Origin: Marinobacterium iners
GTDB taxonomy: Bacteria; Pseudomonadota; Gammaproteobacteria; Pseudomonadales; Balneatricaceae
Length of the DNA stretch: 64,000 bases
Assembly: GCF_017310015.1 (NCBI RefSeq)
Contig: NZ_CP022297.1
Span: forward strand, 3,224,001 to 3,288,000
Reading direction: 5' to 3'
This document shows positions 36,951 to 45,530 of this stretch, piece after piece. The notes under the pieces are model-generated. The model ran no database searches, was not told where the DNA came from, and worked only from the letters and a program-made list of their open reading frames with translations. Positions within the stretch are counted from its first letter, which is position 1; every line of letters starts with the position of its first letter. Both the position numbers and the translations under genes were made by a program.

Positions 36951-38100
36951 GTCTCATCATAACACCGCGTTTCATCAGTTGCTCCAGCCTTTGTCCAGAC
37001 ACGATTTTGAGCGAACGGCTCGTGAGCATCATGTGGGGCAAAAGCTCCGTTCAGCTTCACGCTGGGATCAGTTCATTGGCATTGCGATGTCCCAGATTTC
37101 TGGCCGACAAAGTCTTCGCGACATCGAGTCTAGCCTCGCCAGTCAGCGGCATAAACTCTACCACCTCGGAGCCAAGCCGATTGCTCGCTCAACCCTCGCC
37201 CGCCTCAATGAGCAGCAGCCTGCCGAGCTCTATGAGGCCATCTTTTATAAGCTTTTGCAGCGCTGTTCTGTGCGTTCAAATGCGCATAAATTTCGCTTCA
37301 AAAATCCACTTTATTCACTCGATGCCAGCACCATCGATCTGTCATTGAATATTTTCCCCTGGGCAAAAATCCATCAGTCAAAAGCTGGTGTAAAGCTGCA
37401 TACTGGCCTGAACAACGCCAGCTTAATTCCCGAGTTCGTTGCGCTCAGTGATGGACGGGAAGGCGATTTGATTCAGGGGCGCCAGTTCACCTTTCCGGCA
37501 GGCAGTATCGTGGCTTTTGATAAGGGCTATGTTGATTACCGCTGGTATGGAGAGCTAACAAAACAAAAGGTTAGCTTTGTCACGCGACTGAGACCCAAAG
37601 CTGTTTATCAGGTGCAGAAATCGAATCCAGTACGTGCCGAGACGTCGGTTGAGTACGATCAAGTGATTGAGTTGAGCAGTCAGCACGCGCAAAAACAGGG
37701 CGCACCCACGCTTCGATTGGTGGGGTATAACTGCCCGGAAAGCGGTAAACACTTCCGCTTTATCACCAACAACTTCAAGCTGGCCGCGACGACAATTGCG
37801 TCGATCTATAAGGATCGTTGGCAGGTGGAACTCTTCTTCAAAGCACTCAAGCAAAACCTGAAGATAAAGGCGTTTTTAGGTAACAGTAAGAATGCTGTGC
37901 TGACGCAGATCTGGATCGCCATGATCTGCTATCTACTGCTCTCGTTTGCTCGCCACAGCGCCCGGCAAGGCTGGAGCGTACAACGCATAATGCGAACACT
38001 TCAGGTGAGCTTGTTCGAACGCATACCCCTTTGGGCGCTACTTAATCCTCCTTCACTAAAGCCAGAAAAAAGGGACCCTCAAATGAGGATCCCTTTATGA
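36949..38100 (+). CDS. IS4-family DDE transposase
   Basis: 383 aa from TTG 36949, AAGGA 8 bases upstream. N-terminal DUF4372-type region, then DDE catalytic residues: Asp125 (YSLDASTID), Asp191 (VAFDKGYVDY) and Glu294 within the IS4 YREK signature (Tyr287, Arg290, Glu294, Lys301). Frame intact. Its 3' end forms a hairpin (38069-38096) overlapping the stop codon. Confidence 0.93.
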   Translation: MSHHNTAFHQLLQPLSRHDFERTAREHHVGQKLRSASRWDQFIGIAMSQISGRQSLRDIESSLASQRHKLYHLGAKPIARSTLARLNEQQPAELYEAIFYKLLQRCSVRSNAHKFRFKNPLYSLDASTIDLSLNIFPWAKIHQSKAGVKLHTGLNNASLIPEFVALSDGREGDLIQGRQFTFPAGSIVAFDKGYVDYRWYGELTKQKVSFVTRLRPKAVYQVQKSNPVRAETSVEYDQVIELSSQHAQKQGAPTLRLVGYNCPESGKHFRFITNNFKLAATTIASIYKDRWQVELFFKALKQNLKIKAFLGNSKNAVLTQIWIAMICYLLLSFARHSARQGWSVQRIMRTLQVSLFERIPLWALLNPPSLKPEKRDPQMRIPL

Positions 38101-38124
38101 TCAAAAACTATGGGACAGCAGTGG

Positions 38125-38143
38125 CCGATGGGCAGCCTTTTTT
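38125..38143. terminator. Right target repeat and right half of the split terminator
   Basis: CCGATGGG (38125-38132) repeats the left flank. Joining the flanks without the IS gives GCTGCC-GATG-GGCAGC-CTTTTTT with an A-run before it, a two-way terminator for the HDAC-like gene and oadB. The IS has separated the arms (left arm 36839-36844). Confidence 0.7.
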
Positions 38144-38162
38144 GGTATGTCACAGACAATTG

Positions 38163-39464
38163 TCAGCCGACAAACTTGATCATCACACCTGCCGCAACCG
38201 CCGAGCCGATAACACCGGCCACGTTCGGCCCCATGGCGTGCATCAGAAGGAAGTTCTGCGGGTTGGCTTCGAGGCCAAGCTTGTTGGAAACACGCGCCGC
38301 CATCGGCACCGCCGAGACGCCGGCAGAACCGATCAACGGATTGATGGCATTGCCGCCCTGCAGTTTGTTCATCACCTTGGCCATCAACACACCCGCTGCC
38401 GTACCGATACCGAAGGCCACGATACCCAACACCAGAATACCCAGCGTCTGCATATCCAGGAACTTGTCAGCCGACAGTTTGGAGCCAACAGACAGACCCA
38501 GGAAGATGGTCACGATGTTTATCAGAGCGTTTTGCGCAGTATCGCTCAGACGATCAACCACGCCACACTCACGCATCAGGTTACCGAAGCAGAACATACC
38601 CAACAGTGGTGCCGCATCCGGCAGCAACAACGCGACCAGAATCAGCAGCAGAATCGGGAACAGAATCTTCTCGGTCTTGGATACATGACGCAGCTGGCTC
38701 ATGCTGATCTTGCGCTCAGCCTCAGTGGTCAACGCACGCATGATTGGCGGCTGGATCATCGGTACCAATGCCATGTAGGAGTATGCCGCGACCGCAATGG
38801 CACCCAGCAAGTGGGGCGACAACATGCTGGCAACATAGATCGCAGTCGGGCCGTCAGCGCCACCAATGATACCGATGGCCGCCGCATCCTGAATGCTGAA
38901 ATCCATAATGCCGAAGGCACTCAGGGCAACAGCACCCAGAACGGTTGCAAAGATGCCAAACTGCGCGGCAGCACCCAGAAAGAGTGTGCGCGGATTTGCC
39001 AGCAGCGGACCGAAGTCGGTCATGGCACCAACACCCATGAAAATCAGCAGCGGTGCCGCACCCGATGCAATTGCGATGCTGTAAAAGTTGTACAACATGC
39101 CGTTGCTATAACCGGCATCCTGAGCAACCAGACTCGCAGCCGCATGAATGCTTGCATTGGAGCTGTGATACGCCTCAGTGATCGCGTGTGGATCGTTACC
39201 GGCCACACCCAGCACGGAAGCAAGCTCACTTAGCACATGCGGTTTGGCAAAGTGAATTGCGTTCTCGACCGCCGAGAATGCCATACCGGCTTCTGGAATA
39301 TTCGCCAGAATGCCGCCGAAGCCGATCGGAACCAGCAGGAGCGGCTCAAAGTTCTTGCGGATCGCAAGATAGAGCAGCACCAGGCCGATGACTATCATCG
39401 TCAGCTGACCAACAGAGATATTGTATATCCCCGAGGCCTGCCAGAGTTCAATCAGGTTATCCAT
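38163..39464 (-). CDS. oadB: Oxaloacetate decarboxylase beta chain, sodium pump
   Basis: Integral membrane subunit that decarboxylates carboxybiotin and exports two sodium ions. 433 aa, many transmembrane helices. [13 protein letters not shown] holds the conserved Asp of the sodium/proton site. Located 11 bases after oadA in the oadG-oadA-oadB operon. Could equally serve a glutaconyl- or methylmalonyl-CoA decarboxylase, but the OadA partner points to oxaloacetate. Confidence 0.95.
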   Translation of the reverse strand: MDNLIELWQASGIYNISVGQLTMIVIGLVLLYLAIRKNFEPLLLVPIGFGGILANIPEAGMAFSAVENAIHFAKPHVLSELASVLGVAGNDPHAITEAYHSSNASIHAAASLVAQDAGYSNGMLYNFYSIAIASGAAPLLIFMGVGAMTDFGPLLANPRTLFLGAAAQFGIFATVLGAVALSAFGIMDFSIQDAAAIGIIGGADGPTAIYVASMLSPHLLGAIAVAAYSYMALVPMIQPPIMRALTTEAERKISMSQLRHVSKTEKILFPILLLILVALLLPDAAPLLGMFCFGNLMRECGVVDRLSDTAQNALINIVTIFLGLSVGSKLSADKFLDMQTLGILVLGIVAFGIGTAAGVLMAKVMNKLQGGNAINPLIGSAGVSAVPMAARVSNKLGLEANPQNFLLMHAMGPNVAGVIGSAVAAGVMIKFVG

Positions 39465-39475
39465 GCGGTACCACC

Positions 39476-41260
39476 TCAGGCCAGAGTCAGCAGGGAATCA
39501 CCGACCTGAACGGCATCACCCTCTTTGACATCAACTGACACAACGGTACCGGCACGCGCAGCACGTACTTCGGTTTCCATCTTCATCGCTTCCAGGATCA
39601 CCAGCACGTCGCCTTCCTGAACCGCCTGACCGGCAGCTACCTGAACTTTCCAGATGTTACCTGCCAGCGGTGCTGGAACCGGCTCACCTGAACCGGCAGC
39701 GGGAGCAGCTGCAGGAGCCGCAGCAGCAGGGGCAGCTGAAACGGAAGAGATGTCACCGCCTTCGGTTACCTGAACAACATAGCTCTGGCCGTTGACGTTG
39801 ATGGTGTAGACTTCGGGACCGTTGTTTTTCTTGGCTGCCATGGGTTGTGCGTCCTCAAGCGTGGGTACAGGTTCAAAGGCGTCAGGGTTACCGCGATTTT
39901 CAAGGAATTTCAGGCCGATCTGAGGAAACAGTGCATAGGTGAGTACGTCGTCAATTTCGTGCTCACCCTGCTCCAGCTTGATCCCCTTGTCGGTCGCAAT
40001 CTGCTTCAGTTCGGTGGTCAGCTTGTCCATTTCCGAATCAAGCATATCGGCCGGACGGCAGGTAATTGCTTCCTTGCCACCCAGCACACGGGCCTGCAGC
40101 TCGGCATTGTAAGGCGCTGGTGCAGCACCGTACTCGCCTTTCAGAATCCCCTGCACTTCCTTGGAGATGGTCTTGTAGCGCTCACCCATGAGTACGTTGA
40201 TTACCGCCTGAGTACCCACGATCTGGGAAGTCGGAGTCACCAGCGGAATGTAGCCGAGATCTTCACGTACACGCGGGATTTCGGCCAGTACTTCGTCAAA
40301 CTTGTCTGCTGCGCCCTGCTCCTTGAGCTGGCTTTCCATGTTGGTCAGCATGCCGCCCGGCACCTGAGCCACCAGAATACGGGAGTCGGTACCCCGCAGC
40401 GAACCTTCAAACTTGGCATACTTTTTCCGTACTTCACGGAAGTAGGCTGCAATTTCTTCCAGTGCCAGCAGATCCAGACCGGTATCACGATCCGTACCAG
40501 CCAATGCGGCAACAACTGACTCGGTGGCCGTATGGCCATAAGTCATGGACATGGAAGAGATCGCTGTATCAACCCGATCAACGCCAGCTTCAACCGCCTT
40601 AAGGATGGTCATGTCTGACAGACCGGCTGTCGCATGCGCGTGGAACTGAACTTCAAGGCCGGTCTGGGCCTTGAGACGAGAGATCAGATCAAAGGCATTG
40701 TACGGTGTCAGAATGCCGGACATGTCCTTGATCGCGATGGAGTCCGCGCCCAGATCTTCAAGTGTCTTGGCATAATCAACCCACATCTCGATGGTGTGCA
40801 CCGGGCTGGTGGTGTAGGAGATGGTACCCTGAGCATGCTTGCCACAATTTTTGACCGCCTTGATGGCGCGATCAAGATTGCGAGGGTCATTCATTGCATC
40901 AAAGATACGGAACACATCAACGCCATTAGTGGCAGCACGCTCAACAAACTTGTCGACTACGTCATCAGCATAATGGCGGTATCCCAGCAGGTTCTGACCG
41001 CGCAGCAACATCTGCTGGCGCGTGTTGGGCATGGCGGCCTTGAGCTCGCGAATGCGTGTCCAAGGGTCTTCACCCAAATAACGGATACAGGAGTCGAAAG
41101 TAGCACCACCCCAGCTTTCCAGGGACCAGTAACCAATCTTGTCCAGCTTCTCGGCAATCGGAAGCATGTCGTCGAGTCGCATGCGAGTGGCAAACAGAGA
41201 CTGATGCGCATCACGCAGGACGACGTCGGTAATGCCTAGCGGTTTTTTTACGTCGGACAT
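39476..41260 (-). CDS. oadA: Oxaloacetate decarboxylase alpha chain
   Basis: Cytoplasmic carboxyltransferase moving the carboxyl of oxaloacetate to biotin. 594 aa: N-terminal TIM barrel ([17 protein letters not shown] with metal Asp), PYC_OADA middle domain, Ala/Pro-rich hinge (about 500-520) and C-terminal biotinyl domain with EAMKME, whose Lys is biotinylated. Between oadG and oadB. Confidence 0.96.
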   Translation of the reverse strand: MSDVKKPLGITDVVLRDAHQSLFATRMRLDDMLPIAEKLDKIGYWSLESWGGATFDSCIRYLGEDPWTRIRELKAAMPNTRQQMLLRGQNLLGYRHYADDVVDKFVERAATNGVDVFRIFDAMNDPRNLDRAIKAVKNCGKHAQGTISYTTSPVHTIEMWVDYAKTLEDLGADSIAIKDMSGILTPYNAFDLISRLKAQTGLEVQFHAHATAGLSDMTILKAVEAGVDRVDTAISSMSMTYGHTATESVVAALAGTDRDTGLDLLALEEIAAYFREVRKKYAKFEGSLRGTDSRILVAQVPGGMLTNMESQLKEQGAADKFDEVLAEIPRVREDLGYIPLVTPTSQIVGTQAVINVLMGERYKTISKEVQGILKGEYGAAPAPYNAELQARVLGGKEAITCRPADMLDSEMDKLTTELKQIATDKGIKLEQGEHEIDDVLTYALFPQIGLKFLENRGNPDAFEPVPTLEDAQPMAAKKNNGPEVYTINVNGQSYVVQVTEGGDISSVSAAPAAAAPAAAPAAGSGEPVPAPLAGNIWKVQVAAGQAVQEGDVLVILEAMKMETEVRAARAGTVVSVDVKEGDAVQVGDSLLTLA

Positions 41261-41304
41261 GAGTTAGCCTTTATCTATCAGAGGTTCTTGTTCTTTGACC
41301 CGAC

Positions 41305-41547
41305 TCACTTGGAGCGGTACTTGTGTACCGCTGCGGTAAGGACAGCGATCAGCTCATCATTGTTGCCGGTCTGCACGCCAGCAGCCTGGGGGCGTGCTTT
41401 GACGACCTTGGGCGCAGGTTCAGGCAGATAACGGCCTATCAGCCGGGACATGATGCTGGTAATAAACACCAGTAGCGTCAGAAAGACGAAGACGAAACCC
41501 ATGCCGAAGACCATCAATGTGAGGCCTTCCGAGAACAGATTATCCAT
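41305..41547 (-). CDS. oadG: Oxaloacetate decarboxylase gamma chain
   Basis: 80 aa from ATG 41547 (AGGAG 9 bases upstream). One N-terminal transmembrane helix (about 8-32), then a cytoplasmic Pro/Arg region. OadG assembles alpha on beta and usually binds zinc through C-terminal residues. First gene of the oad operon; a palindrome pair lies upstream. Confidence 0.88.
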   Translation of the reverse strand: MDNLFSEGLTLMVFGMGFVFVFLTLLVFITSIMSRLIGRYLPEPAPKVVKARPQAAGVQTGNNDELIAVLTAAVHKYRSK

Positions 41548-41740
41548 CTGTGGGTGCTCCTGTTGTAATTCGAAACCCTTTGGCCTGCCGGCGGCTTTTG
41601 GCCGCGCCCGGCTCACTGGGTTAGCAGAGCCAGAACGACAGACAGATGCTCAGACGGCATGCACCTGAACGTTCAGACTATCAGGTACACATGCACAATC
41701 AACCTGAGCTATTCTAACCCAGACCCCGGGGGCCATTGCA

Positions 41741-41756
41741 AGATTGTCGACAATCT
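41741..41756. promoter_or_regulatory. Perfect 16-bp palindrome, candidate operator of oadGAB
   Basis: AGATTGTCGACAATCT. The TTGTCGACAA core is of the sort bound by FCD-type GntR regulators; which regulator is unknown. About 195 bases upstream of oadG. Confidence 0.55.
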
Positions 41757-41804
41757 GTAATTTTTTTACAGAAACAGGCCTTTAGAGCACTTGGCGCGAC
41801 AATA

Positions 41805-41814
41805 ATGTCGACAT
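41805..41814. promoter_or_regulatory. Second TGTCGACA palindrome upstream of oadGAB
   Basis: ATGTCGACAT shares the 8-base TGTCGACA core with the site at 41741-41756. Centres are 61 bp apart, close to six helical turns, which would suit looping between two dimers. Confidence 0.45.
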
Positions 41815-41884
41815 AAGTCTTTTTATGTCACGTTTAGGGGAACAATACCTATTAGCCTTTTGGCTAATTTACAGACAGGATGCA

Positions 41885-41909
41885 GAAAAAAGCCACTCAA
41901 TGAGTGGCT
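41885..41909 (-). terminator. thiI terminator overlapping its stop codon
   Basis: Arms AGCCACTCA/TGAGTGGCT (41891-41899 with 41901-41909), followed in the minus direction by TTTTTTC. The thiI TGA is at the hairpin apex. Confidence 0.85.
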
Positions 41910-43357
41910 GGACGGTAGACTTTGACGTTGTTGTGGCCCTGTTCGCGCAAATGCTGCGCATGCATCTGCGACATTACACCCTTGTCGCAATACAACAGGT
42001 ACTCACGCTCCGTTTCCAGATTCGGGAATTCACTTTCCAGCTTGTAGAAAGGGATAATACGAATATCACAGCCAGGCATGTTGAGCGGCTTGCGCTCCTG
42101 CTCGCGCGGGGGACGAATATCAACCAGCGTCTGATTCGGTTCGACTCGCGTCATCGCCTCAATCTCGGCATTGATGTCACGATTTTCTACGATTTCGTCA
42201 ATACTGATCATCTCGGCCTGCTCCAACGCCCGGTCAAGAGTATCAAAATCGAATTCCGCCTCTTCGCGCTCAATCCGATCGCGCTTGGCATGGGTTGTAG
42301 GCTTGTCAGAAATCACACCACAGTACTCAGGCATGGCACTGGCAAAATCAAACGCACCGATCTGGCGCGAGATTTCAATAATGTCCGGCTTGTCCATGGT
42401 CACAAGAGGACGCAGCACCAGATGCTCGCAGCTTTCATCAATCAGGCGCAGGTTCGGCAATGTCTGGCTGGACACCTGAGCCACACTCTCACCGGTCACG
42501 ATGGCGTTCAGCTCCATTCGGTCAGCGACCCGGTCAGCGGCGCGCATCATCATGCGCTTGAGCACCACACCCATATGCGAGTGATGAACAGATTGCAGAA
42601 TTTCACCTACCACCTCCTCGAACGGAACCGTGATGAACTTAACCCGTGCCGATGCGCCATAGCGCTTCCACAGATACAGCGCTACCTGCTTGACGCCGAT
42701 TTCATGGGCATAGCCACCCAGATTGAAGAACAGGAAGTGCGTTTTGCTGCCGCGGCGCATGGTCATGTATGACGCCACAACCGAGTCAAAACCACCCGAA
42801 ATCAGCGACAGTACATCTTCCTGAGTCCCCAGTGGATAGCCTCCCAGCCCCTGATGAATGGCCGTAACGACAAACAGGGTCTCGTTGCGCACTTCCAGAT
42901 CGACCCAAACCTCTGGGTTGCGAACATCAACCCCAGCCGCATCGGTATGCTGGCGCAACCCGCCGCCGACATAGCGCTCCAGTTCAACCGAGGTAAAGTC
43001 ATGATCACCACTGCGCCGCACTCGCACCTTGAAGGTTTTGCCGCGCAGGCGCTCTGCATAGGCATCACGTGTCAACTGAAAGACCTGATCGAAGTCCTCC
43101 AGGGGGTACTCCTGCACCTCCACGATCGACTGAATGCCCGGCACTCGCTGCATCTCATCAACCAGACGCGCACTCAACTCAATATCCTGACCCGGAAAAC
43201 TGATCTCCACTTTGTCCCAGTGACCACTGACCTTGACGAGCTCATCGACACGCTGCAGCAGGATTTGAAGATTGGTTTGCAGGCGCTGAATCAAGCGACG
43301 GCGAACAGGACGACTCTTGATCGTAATCTCGGGAAAAAGCTTGGCAATGAATTTCAT
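41897..43357 (-). CDS. thiI: tRNA 4-thiouridine sulfurtransferase ThiI, with rhodanese domain
   Basis: Adenylates uridine-8 of tRNA and transfers sulfur to it; also feeds thiamine thiazole synthesis. 486 aa: THUMP domain (about 60-165), PP-loop SGGFDS (187-192), and C-terminal rhodanese domain with persulfide Cys457 (LLYCDKGV). The middle Cys of MPEYCGV is also present. Start MKFIAKLFPEITIKS matches the family. Confidence 0.96.
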   Translation of the reverse strand: MKFIAKLFPEITIKSRPVRRRLIQRLQTNLQILLQRVDELVKVSGHWDKVEISFPGQDIELSARLVDEMQRVPGIQSIVEVQEYPLEDFDQVFQLTRDAYAERLRGKTFKVRVRRSGDHDFTSVELERYVGGGLRQHTDAAGVDVRNPEVWVDLEVRNETLFVVTAIHQGLGGYPLGTQEDVLSLISGGFDSVVASYMTMRRGSKTHFLFFNLGGYAHEIGVKQVALYLWKRYGASARVKFITVPFEEVVGEILQSVHHSHMGVVLKRMMMRAADRVADRMELNAIVTGESVAQVSSQTLPNLRLIDESCEHLVLRPLVTMDKPDIIEISRQIGAFDFASAMPEYCGVISDKPTTHAKRDRIEREEAEFDFDTLDRALEQAEMISIDEIVENRDINAEIEAMTRVEPNQTLVDIRPPREQERKPLNMPGCDIRIIPFYKLESEFPNLETEREYLLYCDKGVMSQMHAQHLREQGHNNVKVYRPATH

Positions 43358-43422
43358 GAGTGTTCCGGAATCTGTGATTCGGGTCGGGTAACCAGGTTGA
43401 TCGGGAAGGGGTAAAAAACGGA

Positions 43423-43499
43423 TGGCGCGCCCGAGAGGATTCGAACCTCTGACCGCCTGGTTCGTAGCCAGGTACTCTATCCAGCTGAGCTACGGGCGC
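43423..43499 (-). tRNA. tRNA-Arg (anticodon ACG), copy 1 of 3
   Basis: 77 nt, encoded CCA. Acceptor GCGCCCG/CGGGCGC; anticodon stem CCTGG/CCAGG, loop CTACGAA. Most distal copy in a tandem array starting at tRNA-Ser. Confidence 0.95.
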
Positions 43500-43520
43500 A
43501 TACCGATGGGGAAGAAAAGA

Positions 43521-43597
43521 TGGCGCGCCCGAGAGGATTCGAACCTCTGACCGCCTGGTTCGTAGCCAGGTACTCTATCCAGCTGAGCTACGGGCGC
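43521..43597 (-). tRNA. tRNA-Arg (ACG), copy 2 of 3
   Basis: Same 77-nt sequence as the neighbouring copies; spacer to copy 1 is 21 bases. Confidence 0.95.
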
Positions 43598-43628
43598 ACA
43601 CATGTTTTTCTAAAGCGTTGTTGAGTAA

Positions 43629-43705
43629 TGGCGCGCCCGAGAGGATTCGAACCTCTGACCGCCTGGTTCGTAGCCAGGTACTCTATCCAGCTGAGCTACG
43701 GGCGC
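43629..43705 (-). tRNA. tRNA-Arg (ACG), copy 3 of 3
   Basis: Same 77-nt sequence; spacer to copy 2 is 31 bases; only 4 bases from tRNA-Ser. Confidence 0.95.
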
Positions 43706-43709
43706 ACAA

Positions 43710-43797
43710 TGGCGGTGAGTGAGGGATTCGAACCCTCGATACCTTGCGGTATACGCCCTTAGCAGGGGCGCGCCTTCAGCCACTCGGCCAACTCACC
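43710..43797 (-). tRNA. tRNA-Ser (anticodon GCU)
   Basis: 88 nt class II tRNA with long variable arm and encoded CCA. Acceptor GGTGAGT/ACTCACC, anticodon stem CGCCC/GGGCG with loop CTGCTAA, so GCU (reads AGC/AGU). Downstream of csrA as in many gammaproteobacteria. Confidence 0.93.
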
Positions 43798-43861
43798 TCG
43801 TCAACAACGGCGCATATGTTACAAGACTGATTTTAAAAAGAAAAGGAATATTTTGAAAAAC

Positions 43862-44050
43862 TTATTCCTGATCAGGCTCTTGTGACTTTTCACGCTGAAT
43901 ACGCTGATAGATCTCTTCGCGATGAACGGAGACATCCTTGGGTGCATTAACACCAATACGTACCTGATTGCCTTTTACACCAAGCACAGTAACAGTGACA
44001 TCGTCACCGACCATGAGGGTTTCGCCTACGCGGCGGGTTAGAATCAGCAT
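43862..44050 (-). CDS. csrA: Carbon storage regulator CsrA (RsmA)
   Basis: 62-aa RNA-binding dimer that represses translation by binding GGA motifs; a global regulator of biofilm, motility and carbon flow. [18 protein letters not shown] and [10 protein letters not shown] are near-invariant, including Arg44-region binding residues. Between lysC and the tRNA-Ser/Arg array. Confidence 0.97.
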   Translation of the reverse strand: MLILTRRVGETLMVGDDVTVTVLGVKGNQVRIGVNAPKDVSVHREEIYQRIQREKSQEPDQE

Positions 44051-44235
44051 TGTGGCTCTCCTTAGTTTAGTCCTGGGGTGCTGAGTTCCGGTTTTTCTGA
44101 AACGAGCACAGCCCCTTCCACCTTATATGTCCTTAGACCATCCAGGTATCATGGCGACGCTGGCCGTTTCAGGCCTTGGGGGCCTGCAGCCGTTACTATA
44201 GAACAGATGCAGGCCGCCGTCATCTGATACTGTCG

Positions 44236-45471
44236 TTACTCGCGGACTGTATCAGAAGAGTCCAGATCGAACGCCGAGTGCAACGCCCGTACTGCCAGCT
44301 CCAGATATTTTTCGGCGATCACTACTGATACCTTGATCTCAGACGTTGAGATCATCTGGATGTTGATATTTTCACCTGCAAGTGCATCAAACATCTTGCT
44401 GGCCACCCCCGCATGGGAGCGCATTCCAACACCTACGATCGATACCTTCGCGATCTTATTGTCTCCGACACATTCGCGGGCGCCAAGTTCCTGCACAACC
44501 TGCTCAAGCACCTGCTGTGCTTTATCATAGTCGTTTCTGTGCACTGTAAAGGTAAAATCGGTGGTCTGATCAGCACCAATGTTCTGCACGATCATGTCCA
44601 CTTCGATATTGGCACGGCTGATTGGCCCCAGTATCCGGGACGCAACGCCCGGAATATCAGGCACACCAACGACAGTCAGCTTGGCTTCGTCACGATTGAA
44701 CGCTATACCCGAGATAACCGGCTTTTCCACAGTTTCATCATCCTCTATCGTAATCAGTGTACCGGGACCATCCTGAAAGCTGGATAACACCCGCAGCGGC
44801 ACCTTGTACTTGCCGGCAAACTCAACGGAACGAATCTGCAACACCTTGGAACCAAGGCTGGCCATTTCCAGCATCTCTTCAAAGGTGATTTTCTCCAGTC
44901 GACGCGCACCTTCGACCACACGCGGGTCGGTGGTATAGACACCGTCCACATCCGTATAGATTTGGCACTCATCCGCTTTCAACGCTGCTGCCAGTGCAAC
45001 ACCCGTCGTGTCGGAACCACCACGCCCCAGAGTCGTAATATTGCCCTCAGGATCAACACCCTGAAACCCTGCCACAACCACAACTCGCCCCTGGTCCAGA
45101 TCAGACCGTATACGGTCTGTCTCGATATCCTGGATGCGGGCCTTGGTGTGATATTGGTCAGTCAGAATGCGTACCTGACCTCCCGTGTAGGAACGGGCGT
45201 CCACGCCACGGGCTTTCAGCGCCATGCACAGCAGTGCAATGGTCACCTGTTCACCGGTAGACACAAGCGTATCCATTTCACGCGGATCAGGACGCTCCTG
45301 GATCTCGTTGGCCAGCGCAATCAGTCGGTTGGTTTCACCGCTCATTGCGGATACAACAACAACCACGTCATGCCCCTGCTGACGAAAGCCCTTGACCTTT
45401 TCGGCCACCGCTTCGATGCGCTCCACAGAGCCGACCGAAGTGCCGCCGTATTTCTGTACGTATAACGCCAT
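44236..45471 (-). CDS. lysC: Aspartate kinase
   Basis: First step of the aspartate family (Lys, Met, Thr, DAP). 411 aa from ATG 45471 ([15 protein letters not shown]). Kinase domain with KYGGTSVG and GRGGSDTT; two C-terminal ACT domains (about 265-411) for feedback inhibition by Lys/Thr. Length and form match pseudomonad LysC (alpha/beta type). No lysine riboswitch fits in the 59 bases after alaS. Confidence 0.96.
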   Translation of the reverse strand: MALYVQKYGGTSVGSVERIEAVAEKVKGFRQQGHDVVVVVSAMSGETNRLIALANEIQERPDPREMDTLVSTGEQVTIALLCMALKARGVDARSYTGGQVRILTDQYHTKARIQDIETDRIRSDLDQGRVVVVAGFQGVDPEGNITTLGRGGSDTTGVALAAALKADECQIYTDVDGVYTTDPRVVEGARRLEKITFEEMLEMASLGSKVLQIRSVEFAGKYKVPLRVLSSFQDGPGTLITIEDDETVEKPVISGIAFNRDEAKLTVVGVPDIPGVASRILGPISRANIEVDMIVQNIGADQTTDFTFTVHRNDYDKAQQVLEQVVQELGARECVGDNKIAKVSIVGVGMRSHAGVASKMFDALAGENINIQMISTSEIKVSVVIAEKYLELAVRALHSAFDLDSSDTVRE

Positions 45472-45530
45472 TTCAGTGTTTCCATCCGGCTGCCGGTGCA
45501 TTGAGCACCGGCAGGCGCCTGTATTTTCAG

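Larger units (their letters stand above)
36850..38124 (+). mobile_element. Complete IS4-family insertion sequence, 1275 bp
   Basis: Bounded by perfect 16-bp inverted repeats CCACTGCTGTCCCATA (36850-36865 and complement at 38109-38124) and an 8-bp direct repeat CCGATGGG on both sides. One intact transposase gene fills it. With perfect ends, perfect target repeat and full-length transposase it looks recently inserted and potentially active. Confidence 0.93.
41548..41896. other. 349-base regulatory gap between oadG and thiI
   Basis: No gene. Holds the oad promoter region with two TGTCGACA palindromes (separate entries), a TTAGCC-TTTT-GGCTAA hairpin (about 41853-41868), and the A-run of the thiI terminator. 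Confidence 0.6.

Noticed and set aside
38097..39233. 378-codon open frame opposite oadB
   Set aside because: Antisense to an intact membrane protein gene; rich in His, Arg, Gln and Thr, as expected for the complement of hydrophobic codons.
41825..42772. 315-codon frame opposite thiI
   Set aside because: Antisense shadow; ThiI has full catalytic motifs.
43423..43705. Regular repeats resembling a CRISPR array
   Set aside because: The repeats are three complete tRNA-Arg genes with unequal spacers of 21 and 31 bases; no cas genes. No CRISPR array was seen in the window.
45472..45530. Lysine riboswitch before lysC
   Set aside because: The alaS-lysC gap is 59 bases, too short for the roughly 175-base lysine riboswitch.
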